A stretch of 64,000 bases of DNA from Agelaius tricolor (taxonomy: Eukaryota > Chordata > Aves > Passeriformes > Icteridae). The stretch is from NCBI GenBank assembly GCA_023055355.1, contig JALJCS010000004.1, forward strand, positions 15,716,001 through 15,780,000. Direction: 5' to 3'. The position numbers were made by a program, and so were the translations under genes. Below the pieces are notes generated by a model that did no database searches, was not told the DNA's origin, and was given only the letters and a program-made list of their open reading frames with translations. This document shows, piece by piece, positions 11,251 to 21,890 of the stretch; the stretch's first letter is position 1; every line of letters starts with the position of its first letter.

Positions 11251-12900
11251 TTGTCTTTTTATGATACATATTTTTAGAATATAGAAAAGCATTATAAAGC
11301 ATCATTCAAGATATCCCAAAGAATTATAAAACAAACATTAACACATTACTTAGTCACTGAGTGCATTGCTGCAATGATGCAGCACATAGTAAATGCCAAC
11401 CTAAACACATAAATATTTTCTTACACTTTTTCAGAGAAGAAAAACAGAAAATAGATCACTGTGTTTCTATCAAAAAATTCCGTAACCTGTGACAAAGTTC
11501 TTCCATCACTAGGTCATATTCTTTCAACATATTTCTGTCATCCCAAAACATGGAGAGACAATATTTATTTTCAATAAAATCTGTGGAATACAAGTATAAA
11601 TTGGAATTAATACACCTTAAAATATTAAAGTTATGTAACCAGGCTGTGAAAAAGAATATCTATAAATTAAAGGAACAAAATGAAATATTTAGAGCACATA
11701 GACCGTTAATACACCTCAGAACAATTCAGAGGAATCAAAACATGAGATAAAATTACAAAATAAAAAGTGAGTGAATAGGGAGACAAGAACTTCAAGTAAT
11801 TATTTCCTTTCTGAAAAGATACTCTGGGTGCTGCAAACCCTTTATACCCCTGTATTTGTTATTTAAGGAGCCATGAATACTGTTGAGATATTTCCCTTTT
11901 GGAAGAGAATCTCACAGGTACACATAATCTGGAAAGTTGAGGTTATACGAGATCTGTTTCTTATCCCACAAAAAATGCTTTGGATTAGTCAGGAATAGAA
12001 CTAAGGTAGAAGGTTTGTACTGTGTCTTCTGAATTCTAGAATGTGCCCTACCTACAGCAGGTTTACAGTGCTTTAAGTCATGTCAAGATGAATTCATCTT
12101 CAGACAAGTGTATTTCATTCCTTCCTTCTCATCTAGTTCATGATTGATTCTTCTGTGTGCTGTAACTTCTTGGACCCTGCTCTAGCTTGTACTATAACCA
12201 GTTTGAAGATTCAACCTAAAAAAAAAATTCAAGCTAAAAAAGCTTAGTGCTTTAATCTGGTGTGCAGACAACAGTAAAAGAGTAGTAGCATTTAAATGCA
12301 CGTGCATAAAATTAGTATCCCTGTTACAAAATTGGACATTGCTGTAAATATGCAAGGGAACTCAGCCTCCTGCCTTGCTGCAGTTTCAGTGCAGATGGGG
12401 GTTTTTGTCTGAAAGATCAGGCCCGTTCAGTTTACAAAAGTAAGAACTTGGGAATATTTTACAAGACTAATAGCTGACATTATGAAGTAACTACTAACAT
12501 TAAACCAACAATACTTGACTTTTTTCCAGCCCAAGTACATTTGCTTTAAGTACATTGCATATAATGCAGAGACGTACTTCTGTAAATTATTGAGGCCTGC
12601 AGGCTGGAAACCTAAAAGCAAAGAGCTCTGTAATTTCCAGGAAAACCGCCAATAATGCGAGTTTCTCAACTACATTACTCTGTGAGGGCTTAGCTGAAAG
12701 GATAATGCCGTTTTCTCCACAAGTCGACTACGGGCTGTTTTAGTCCGATTTCACTGCTGTCACCTAGCGGAGAGCCAGCAAAGGGGAAAAACATGTCAGG
12801 CGCGAAGGTGCCGCCTGGAACAATTTTTTTCTTTTTTCTTTTTTTTAAATAATGTCATGTGTCATGTTTCTCTTGGATGTGGGGGAAGGGCTGCTGGATT
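11251..12900. other. Intergenic AT-rich sequence
   Basis: I see no coding exon, CR1, LTR or microsatellite of note in this stretch between the MINAR2 3' end and the CpG-rich patch at 12940. Confidence 0.6.
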
Positions 12901-12939
12901 TTTTGCGATTCCCAGGCATGGCCTGGGATGCAGGTTCCT

Positions 12940-13330
12940 TTGGTGACCCCTCGCGGCGGAGCGCGGCGGGCGGAGGGACTCCGCGGATCCAGCTGCTCCC
13001 GGGAAGGTGCGGGACGCGCGGAGTGCCGGCAGGGAAGGGAAGGGAAGGGAAGGGAAGGGAAGGGAAGGGAAGGGAAGGGAAGGGAAGGGAAGGGAAGGGA
13101 AGGGAAGGGAAGGGAAGGGAAGGGAAGGGAAGGGAAGGGAAGGGAAGGGAAGGGAAGGGAAGGGAAGGGAAGGGAAGGGAAGGGAAGGGAAGGCTCCTTC
13201 GTGCCCTGCGGGAGCGTCTGCCCGGCCATGAAGGAAGGGGCTTGCTGCTGCGCCCCTCGGGGAGCACTGGCATGGGAAGAGCCCATTGTCTGCATAAACG
13301 CGAGCTGTGCTGCTGGTAATGGGAAAATAA
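12940..13330. promoter_or_regulatory. Small CpG-rich patch flanking the AAGGG array
   Basis: Both flanks of the pentanucleotide array are GC-rich with many CpGs. Examples are CGCGGCGGAGCGCGGCGGGC near 12953 and GGACGCGCGGAG near 13012 on the left, and GCGGGAGCGTCTGCCCGGCC near 13208 on the right. The surroundings are AT-rich. It could be an orphan CpG island or the start of a non-coding transcript. No start site, splice pattern or conserved frame is visible, so this is a compositional call. Confidence 0.35.
13031..13193 (+). repeat. Perfect (AAGGG)n microsatellite, about 32.6 copies
   Basis: This is 163 bases of uninterrupted period-5 repeat (AGGGA phase, equal to AAGGG) with no visible interruption. 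The + strand is pure purine, so it could form triplex or G-quadruplex structures. Because the period is 5, none of the six frames contains a stop. Each reads as a pentapeptide repeat (KGREG on +, SLPFP on -), which explains the long open frames overlapping it. The unbroken state suggests a young or unstable array. Confidence 0.98.
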
Positions 13331-13721
13331 ACAACACTCGAATACTTTGAGAGGAACCAACCAGCTCAACAGACTGAGAGACAAAGACTTTTCATCAGGG
13401 GCGAGTGGCGGAGCCTCGGGATCCTTTGTACTATGTGCTAACTCTAAAAACAGTAAATTAGACACCCCTCCTTTAACCATTTGATGCAGTGTTACTTTAC
13501 ATTTCCTGTAGAAAAAAAAAAATTGGTTGATAGACATTGCTGTGTATTGTTTCTTTTGTCATGTGAGTTTTTTGCTTTTGTTGGTTTGGGTGGTTTAGGG
13601 TTCTTTTAATTCATTAATGACAGAGACTGAAAAAGACACGTCATCACACAACATTCATAATAAAGGTATTGGTGGTTAGAGAACAGAATGTTTAGTATTA
13701 GTCCAAAAGTGCTTAAAACAC

Positions 13722-14068
13722 TATAAGAAAAGGAGGCTCAGGGGGACCTTGTTGCTGTCTACAACTACATGAAAAGAGGTCATAGACATGTAGGTGTCAG
13801 CCTGTTTTCCCAGGTAGGAAGAGGAAATGGCCTCAAGTTGTGCCAGGGAAGGTTGGGAATGGATATGATAAAAAAAATCTTCACTGAAATGGTTGTCATA
13901 CACTGGAACAGGTTGCCCAGAGAAGCGATGGAGTCACCACCAATGGAAGTGCACAAGAAACATATGGACATGGGTTTGTGGTCATTATGGCGGTGCTGGT
14001 TTAAGAGTTGGCACTGATATCTATTAGAGATGTTTTCCAACCTCAATCATTATATGATTCCATGAATG
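13722..14068 (+). mobile_element. CR1 LINE fragment (3' end), plus strand
   Basis: The copy starts at the CR1 phrase GGAGGCTCAGGGGGACCTTG. It passes through the diagnostic GGAAATGGCCTCAAGTTGTG and TACACTGGAACAGGTTGCCC, then ends in the octamer-type tail (TATATGATTCCATGAATG). It is truncated at the 5' end and non-coding. It faces the minus-strand CR1 at 14189, so their 3' ends are about 120 bases apart. Confidence 0.9.
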
Positions 14069-14076
14069 AAACAACT

Positions 14077-14114
14077 CTTACTGGAAACTTACTACTAGGT
14101 AAGTTTCCAGTAAG
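14077..14114. repeat. Perfect inverted repeat, 15-bp arms, 8-base spacer
   Basis: CTTACTGGAAACTTA at 14077-14091 is the exact reverse complement of TAAGTTTCCAGTAAG at 14100-14114. The hairpin lies just after the tail of one CR1 and 75 bases before the tail of the next. Confidence 0.93.
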
Positions 14115-14188
14115 TATTCTCTGTGATCTACATTCATTGGTCTCTTCCTACCCTGAAAGCATGCTTACACACATAATTTCATACTTCA

Positions 14189-14877
14189 CAGAATCATAGA
14201 ATATGCTGAATTGGAAGGGGCCCATCAGGATCATCAAGTCCAACTCCTGGCCCTGCACAGGACACCCCAAGAATCCCACCATGTGCCTAAGAGCATTGTC
14301 TAAATGCTTCATGAACTCTGTCAGGCTTGGTGCTGTGACCCATTCCCTGGGAGACTATTCCAGGGCATGACCACCCCCTGGGTGAAAAACCTTTTCCTGG
14401 CATCCGACCTAAACCTCCCCTCACTCAGCTTCATTCCATTTCTTCAAGTCCTGTCACCGGTCAAAGGAGTGAAGGGATTGGTACCTGTTCCTCTGTTTTG
14501 CCCTGTTGGATGTTGAAGACCTCAGTGAGGTCTCCCCTCAGTTCAGCCTAGTCTCCTCCAGGCTGAACAGACCAAATGACCCCAGCCACTCCTCATACCG
14601 CTTCCCCTCCAGACCCTTCACCATCCTCACAGCCCTCCTTCAGATGCTCTCCAATAGCTCAATATCTTTTATATATTGTGGCATCCAGAACAGCCACCAG
14701 CACTCAAGGTGAGGCTGCCTCAGTGCAGAGCAGAGTGGGACAATCCCCTTCCTTGCCCTGCTGTGCCTGATGCACCCCAGGACAGAGCTGGCCCTCCTGG
14801 TTGCCAGGGCACTGCTGGCTCATGATCAACTTGCCCTTAACAAGGACCTCAGGGTCCCTTTTCTGCAGCCCTCCAGA
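14189..14877 (-). mobile_element. CR1 LINE fragment (3' part), minus strand
   Basis: On the + strand this begins with the reversed CR1 tail (CAGAATCATAGAA). It continues with CCCATCAGGATCATCAAGTC, CCAACTCCTGGCCCTG and AGGCTGAACAGACC, then the reversed end of the reverse-transcriptase frame near CTGCTGTGCCTGATGCACCC. It is about 690 bases long and 5'-truncated. Its low apparent divergence suggests it is younger than the copy at 5149. Several short open frames inside it are remnants or shadows of the element. Confidence 0.92.
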
Positions 14878-15095
14878 AAACTTAACTTCAATAAGACTTT
14901 AAACAGGTGCTTAAAGGTAGGAAAGAAGTCAAGTTTTCATCAGAACATAAACAATCTTGGTCTGATTTTTAATTTTTTATTCCACTAGTAATCAACTAAA
15001 ATAGCAGCAAAGACTCCTATGTAGTCAGTGAAACTTCTTAACATACAAGTTGATACATCAATATCTTACCAGCACCTCTAAAAAGATGTAGGACA

Positions 15096-15149
15096 ATGAT
15101 ATAACTGTGGTAGAATACTACTAATGATATAACTATGTGGTGGAATAAC
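15096..15149 (+). repeat. Imperfect tandem duplication of about 24 bases
   Basis: AATGATATAACTGTGGTAGAATA is followed after five bases by AATGATATAACTATGTGGTGG and AATA. This looks like a local duplication with a few later changes. No function is implied. Confidence 0.6.
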
Positions 15150-18100
15150 ATGCAGTAACTGCAGGTCTTTGCTCTTATAAACTGCACAGCAACAACCTGG
15201 AAGCAAATGAGAGTTCTGCAGATTGTGCCCACTTATAATTGCACTGGCATTTACTATATTTCACATGTGATTTTAGAGAAATTGCCTATTCTCCAGTAAA
15301 TAAGGATTAGCTTTTTAAACTACCTAATTGAATGAAATTTTTATATGGCTTTCAGTAAAACTACTCTCCCAAATCACTAGAACATATTGGAAGACTCTGC
15401 TGAGGAAATTCTTAGCCTTTCTCTTCCTTTGCTTCATTCTTCTCATCCCAAAAGTGTTCAGAAATATGCAACTATGTTCTCATTTTATTTGGTTTTGGCC
15501 TGTAAAGTTGCTGAAAACAGAGTTCTGCATGGTTCTGGCAGTTCAACAGGCACAATTTGGGAAAATTACAGCTACCACTCCCCTTCAGTAAAGCACAGAC
15601 CTGGTCCATGAAAAGATCTCACAGGGCTTGTTGCTTTAGCAGGGTACATGTTTTCATCTTCCAGCCTAAGTTTTTTTCCTTTCAATGCACCTATTACAGA
15701 AGGCAAGGTCTATAACAAAAAAAAGGGGAGAGAGTTTGCCATGAGTAAAATTAGCTGGTCACATCAGGATTTGAAAAAGAAAGAAGCAATGTAAGTGGTG
15801 AGTTGCAATATACTATAAATATCTCTGGGTAGGGCAGAAGTTATTCCTTTAATTACGGTATTTTGGTGTGTGAATGGTAAATGAATAACAGCAGAATCTG
15901 TGTAGATGCTGTGCATCTCTTCTATCTATCACTGAAAGATCAGGAAGGTCTACCACAAACTTCCCTACCCAGCTCCCAGTGATTAGTTCAGAGAGATTTT
16001 GAAGCAGATCAGACTGCTGAATACACTCTAAGGACCTATTCCATGTGGTTATGCTCCTGTAAGTTGAGTCATTCACTGAAATACAAATTTATGAGGGATC
16101 TAGTCAGCCATCAGACAGGCATCCAGCACAACAAATGCAATACTTCTGTCAACTATTTTCTCTTGTGGTTTTACTGGTTAGAATATGCACCTAGATTTGA
16201 AAGGTTAGAGTAGCAGTTAGACTTCTGCAACAAGTAACAGGTGTAAGATAAAGTGTATAATCTCTTTGTTGCACAAGATAAATTTCAAAAGTTTTTAGCA
16301 CCTAGTATTTTAAGAGGATTACACTTTTTGATTTAACAGCACCACTTCTTCCTATATAGCTTCCTTTGTGAAAAGTGCCATTATCTACTTTTTAAAAAAA
16401 TATATATTATTATTTTCCTAATTAGTCATTGTGGATGAAGAAGCACACAAATTTCTGTGAATTGATAGTTCTGCTTGGGTCTGCATGTCCATAATGTGCT
16501 TATTTCCGAACATGATTATTTGCATTCTGGAGAAATCCATTACTGAATGCAGGAAAGACTCTTCTGTCTGTGAGATCCTGCTTATATTGAAAAGCTTTCT
16601 CTGTTCCAACTCTTATTTCCCATGGTATTGGTTTGGACTCAAGGCACTGCTACAGCCCTATTCAGGTGCATGGGGTACCTACATATATTCGTAGGAATGA
16701 CATGTGCCATGGTTCAACTAATTTCTCAGCAACCTGGTGGCACTGCAAACTCAGAGTTGTAAGTCAAGTTTGATAGGCCTGTGCCCACTTACAGTCCATG
16801 ATCTGAAAGGAGTACAACAGAGCAATGGTAGAGAACAATAAATTTCTTCATGTAATATTCATCTCTAAGTCCATGAATCTAAATCTGTATAAGATTTGAC
16901 TTGCAAGATTTGGGATTTGTGGGAGCATTGCCCCCTCCCCTCCTCTCCAAAAAAACCCACATTCTTTGCAGATTTCTGCTGAAGAACAGATGTAGTTCAA
17001 CCTTGAGCTGAGCTGGAGTTTGAATGAACATGTGCTTTAGGTAAGCAGCTTTTGAACAGATCAGTCCATCCCTCTTGATTTCTTCCTTTTGTAGCTGTCT
17101 CTTAGTGAGCTTCTCCCTGGGAGCAGGCGGTCTGGTCAGTGGTGGCAGTGCATCCTGACAGGCAACTCTCCTCCTGACAGAGGTACTTGCCAGGATTTTC
17201 TAATCATGGAAGCTGACTGTGTATCTTTGCAACAGGAAACTTGTTGCAGTGATCCTGATATGGCGAAATGCTGATCACAAGACACTGAATCCAAGAGTTA
17301 GAATATTCTGTTACCAATTACATATTGTTAAGGGTTCTTTTCCCTCACCAGGGTTATTGTAAGTCATCTAGTTGTGGAAAAAATGCTGGACACTCTCTCC
17401 TCTGATATATTACATTCTATTAAGGCAACCCAGCAACAAAAATCCTGTACACAATTATATTTTCAATGCATTATTGTAACCAGTTGGCCAGCAATTTTTA
17501 GGCTGAGAGAGAAGAATGGTTAATTCATAGCAGCATGACTAGCTATGTCACTTTGATGAAAACACACAAATCCTGAGTTGGTGTGCATTATTTTTTCCAT
17601 CCATGTATTTAGCTTCACAGACAACCCAGTATATGAACCAGCCTTCCTGAAGAGGGCTTGTTTCTCTCTGGGGTTTTGTCTGTGCTGATTGTGCTCTTTT
17701 TGGAAATTCTCCAATAAGCCACTCTCAGCTCAGAAATCAATTTGCCGCAGCTGCTGTAGTAAATTGAAACTCTTGTAGCTGTAAGTGGGTTCATCTGTGG
17801 GAATTCTTCTTGCCTGTGTTAAGGTCAGTCTTCTTGGAGGAAGCATTGTGGAGTTAAGGCAGAAGGCAGAAAGTTTTATGGCAGCACAGTTACTGTTCAA
17901 CACACAGCACAAATCTACTGAGTGTTGGGCTTATTTGCTTCAAATTTGGCAGACTGCTGTTTTTAATACCTGTGGGTGTGTGTGCCTGTTCAGCCTTTAA
18001 AGCTGCTTTTCTCTAGGCACAACTAAATTCTGAAAACACAGATGTAAGCATGCATTCTAAAGCAGTATTTTTTGTTGGTGGTGGTGTTGTTGTTCAGCTG

Positions 18101-21100
18101 TTTGGGCCTCTCTTCTAAAAATCTTGATCCTTTCTTAGAGGGAAGTGATAAAGATAATGGAAATAACAGGGGATGATTTTGTTGTGGGAGGTGCCTGCTT
18201 TTGTTTGAAGTCTGAGTCCTCTTTTCTATACCCACATATGCATTTTTTATTTTCTGAACTGTGAGAACGATAATGTTTTGAAACTGCTTGGGACATAAAA
18301 TAATCTGGATACAGAAGCCATTAGTAAATAATGTTCTGTGTGCTGGTGAATTGCTAAAGGAGAGACTGTGTGCCTCATAAAAGTAGTTCTTAGGCTAAAA
18401 TGAGCACAGGGTACTCAATCTTTAAATCTGAATTAGTTCTCTGGCTTTTTAAATGACCAATGCCATAAATATTGTCTCAGCTCATTGAGAGCTGAACTAA
18501 GTGTTAGTAAACTGGCATGTTGGTAATTTGTGTAGTTGAGGGCCTAAATGTTTATTTTTACCTTCATTTTTAAATGTCTGTTTCTTAATATTAACTAAGC
18601 ATCTAATAATAACTGACTCATATTAATTAAGCATCAAGTTTCAGAATAATTTGTGGGGAAAAAAATTCAAGTAAGGAATCTGAAAGCTCTGTTTTGTCTG
18701 AAATGGTCTGTATTGCTCTAAAGGTTTGACAAGTTATTGCACCCCATAAACACTTCTGAAATGCCTGCAATATTAAGTTACCAGAGAGCACAGTTTATAG
18801 AGACTGTTTAAAAATAAAATAACAAGAAATTGAATGGAAAATCTCCTAATTTGTTAAGATTAAGCTGAGGATAAAGAGAAAGCTATGTCATTAAATCAGG
18901 CTTTGTCCCTGATTGAAATGTGACATAGAAAGTATACTTAGGACAAGAATAAATCCTGGGCAAGGCATTTAGAATTGAATGAGCTGATACAACAGTATTT
19001 CTGACTTTTTACATATGGGTTAAAATACAAAACATTTGAAGTAATTAAGATGGAGGTGTAAGTTTATGCAAAGCTCAAAGCTAGAGAAAAATGGGTTCTC
19101 CCAGGAAATGGAATAGAGATATTGTTTGCAACCTGGAAGGCAGTGTGTTAAATTGGCAAGTTGTCAAGTCCTGAGGCAGTAGAAAACAAGTGAGTAAAAA
19201 TGTTTATAGCAGTAATGTTGCGTGGAAATGAATGTTGCAATACCCTGCAAACTGCTGAGGGAGAGAAGAATTCACTTAGGGCCTAAGTGCATGTCTGACC
19301 TTGAAGTGAGAAATCAGCTTCTCTGGGTGTTTTTTGACAAAAATAAAGGTAGGATCTGTATAGTGAAATCTATTTAATTTTACCATAGTGACTACATTTA
19401 AGAGTATGTGCCTTGGTCAGATACTTTCCCTAGTGCTGTGTCCATACCCCCATCACAAGAGGAGAGCAAGTGGCCTTGTTTTCAGAAGGCAATTCCACCA
19501 TCAGGAAATCTGCTTCAATTCCAAGTGAGATCTCCTTCCTTCCATTATGGTAGATTATTCCCTGCACCCCTGAGTTTGGACACAACAATTGTGATGATGG
19601 CTCAGTCAGATGCTGCCAAAGTACCTGGCCTTCCTCCCTCTGCATCCTGGCAGCAGGCAGCTACCACTGACCTTTCCATTTGTTTGACACCTGTTTGCTG
19701 GATCTTCAGTTGTACACTTCTTGCTCCAGGCATGCTCATCAGTGTATTTTCATTCTGAATTATGCCTAAATTAATACCTGAATTATGCAGAGGCCTGTAA
19801 AGCTACATTTCTCACACAACTGTGAGCTGAGGCTGTTGAGGGGACACAGGGCTTTGGGCACCCTCCCTGTCAGACAGGCAGTTCAGACAAGGAGCTGGAC
19901 ACTGAAGCAGCTCAGCAGGCTGTACTGGCTACCTGGGGAGCGAGGCAGCCCTGCAATTGGGGCAAACCAGGCAGGCAGAATTGGTCATCTCTGCTGGCTC
20001 CCACTGAAACTTTTTGTGGGATCAGTTCACTCCAGAGAGATGACCCTGTCCTTTAATGAAAAAGTTCCTCCCCACTTTCTCCACTGCAAATGTTTTAACA
20101 TGTTATGACTGGGGGCTGAAAGCGTGCTGAAAATAAAACTTCTTTTTGCTGTTGTTTTCTTAATCCATTTTAACTTCATTATTCAGCATGGTGATGTGGA
20201 CCATAAATGTGAGATAAAGTGACAGGTCACCAAAACCAAAATTATATATATTTATGTGAATTAGCAGGAGTTGTTTAGTGTCCAAAATCAGTTTAAAACC
20301 TAGTAATTAAGAAACTGCTGCTGCATGCTTATGAAATCTTAAGGAATAAGCTGTTACTGATTATTTCAGCAGAATAAATTGGAGAAACCTGTTGATCAAT
20401 GAGATGACGAAGAAGACATCCATTATAAAGTTCTGCAAACTAAGGACTAAATTCTGTCACTAGTAGCACAGTGGTATACTTGACTGACAGGTACTAAAGT
20501 CCAGGAAGCTTTCCCTGCCTGCTCTCTGTTGGACATGTGCTTCCAGGTATACCTTTAAAACTTGATAACAATAAGTGGCATGTCTTGACAATTCATTCTA
20601 AGGAATCTTAATTATATCCTCCTCAAAAAAAAGTTCAATGGCTTAAGATTTTGTAAATTCTTCCTTTCTTACATGGCATTCAGAGAGGATGTCAGGATCC
20701 CTTGGTTGTTATTCTTTGTAACATCAGCAGTGTTGTTAGACAAATCCTCCTTTTACAGGACAGTTGTGAGATTCTTCTCAAGTTTCTTTTCTGACACAAA
20801 GTTAGCTCCTGCTTATCCATCCTGGGTATATCTGTATATACCAACATCATATTTGGTTATCTGACATGGTTCAAGTTTATGGAGCCAGCTACATCCACTG
20901 CTTGCTTCTAGCCAGTTTCTATTCATGCTACACATTGACAGTATGCAAGTTTGGCAAGCACATTTAAGGTTCAAAATAAATCAGTATATATTTGTGGCTC
21001 CCTCTGGCATATTCTTAAGTGCACCATATTTACACCACAGGTGATGCAATATTCTCTGGAGACTGGCTTGCCACACTGAGCTATCTCAGCCAGTGTCATA

Positions 21101-21494
21101 CCACCTGCAGGAAAGCAGCACCACCACCTACAGCAGAGTAATGCTTTGCACTAGGGCCAGCCACCTCAAAAAGTGGCCATTACACATTTAAATAAGCAGA
21201 CTTCAAAATGCATGGGTAAAGACTGATGGAAACAGGTAGACTCTGAAATATGATGCTCTCAGAGGCAGGATGCAGATGACCAGGTGCTGTTAAGCAACAG
21301 TCCTGGGCTGCTTTAAGTAGTGGGAAGCTGAGAACTCCTGGGGAGTTGGTGGCTGTCACTAAACCATTACCCAGTTCCTGGGTGCACAGATCCTACTCCT
21401 AAGGAACATAGCAGGAGCTGAGAGCTGCCTGGCACAGAGACACTGCCTAAATTATCACCATGCTGCTTCTGACAAAATAGCAGTAACTGGTTTT

Positions 21495-21497
<3 letters not shown>

Positions 21498-21546
<49 letters not shown>
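21498..21546 (+). repeat. A49 homopolymer tract
   Basis: There are 49 consecutive A bases with no interruption. Upstream sequence shows no AATAAA hexamer at the expected distance and no recognisable gene. A processed pseudogene or SINE tail is therefore not supported. Homopolymers this long are also prone to length errors in assembly. Confidence 0.95.
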
Positions 21547-21549
<3 letters not shown>

Positions 21550-21848
21550 TTGCTCTCTGTAAAGAGGTGAATAATTTTGGCTCATCTTGCACATCATTTC
21601 TTCAATGTGGCAATGTTAAGACACAAAATGAGTTACTATCTATTCCAGAAAAAGAAATGAATAATGTTCTCAGTATATGTTGCTCATAAACAAGGATTTT
21701 GTTCTATTTTAATTATGCTGGCAGAATTTGCCCAAAACCTAGATATTTCTCTTTTTTTTTTTCCCTCAGGAAGTAAAGCAGACAACTCTGACTTTTAACC
21801 TGGTTCTGTCTTCTAAGTACTACAGTTTTGCAGTTTCAAATGAAATTA

Positions 21849-21890
21849 AAAGAAAGAAAGAAAGAAAGAAAAACAAACAAAAAAAACCCC
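21849..21890 (+). repeat. (AAAG)n / (AAAC)n microsatellite
   Basis: About five AAAG units (AAAGAAAGAAAGAAAGAAAG) pass into AAAC units and an A-rich, C-ended run. It is a simple repeat only. Confidence 0.9.

Noticed and set aside
12845..13537. 230-codon minus-strand open frame with SLPFP repeats, and similar plus-strand KGREG frames
   Set aside because: The length comes from the stop-free AAGGG array; flanking parts show no family resemblance or splice logic.
19408..19758. 116-codon plus-strand open frame in the intergenic region
   Set aside because: No recognisable domain, random-looking composition and no flanking splice or promoter evidence.
20900..21546. Possible processed pseudogene ending in the A49 tract
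   Set aside because: No coding similarity, no polyadenylation hexamer before the tract and no visible target duplication.
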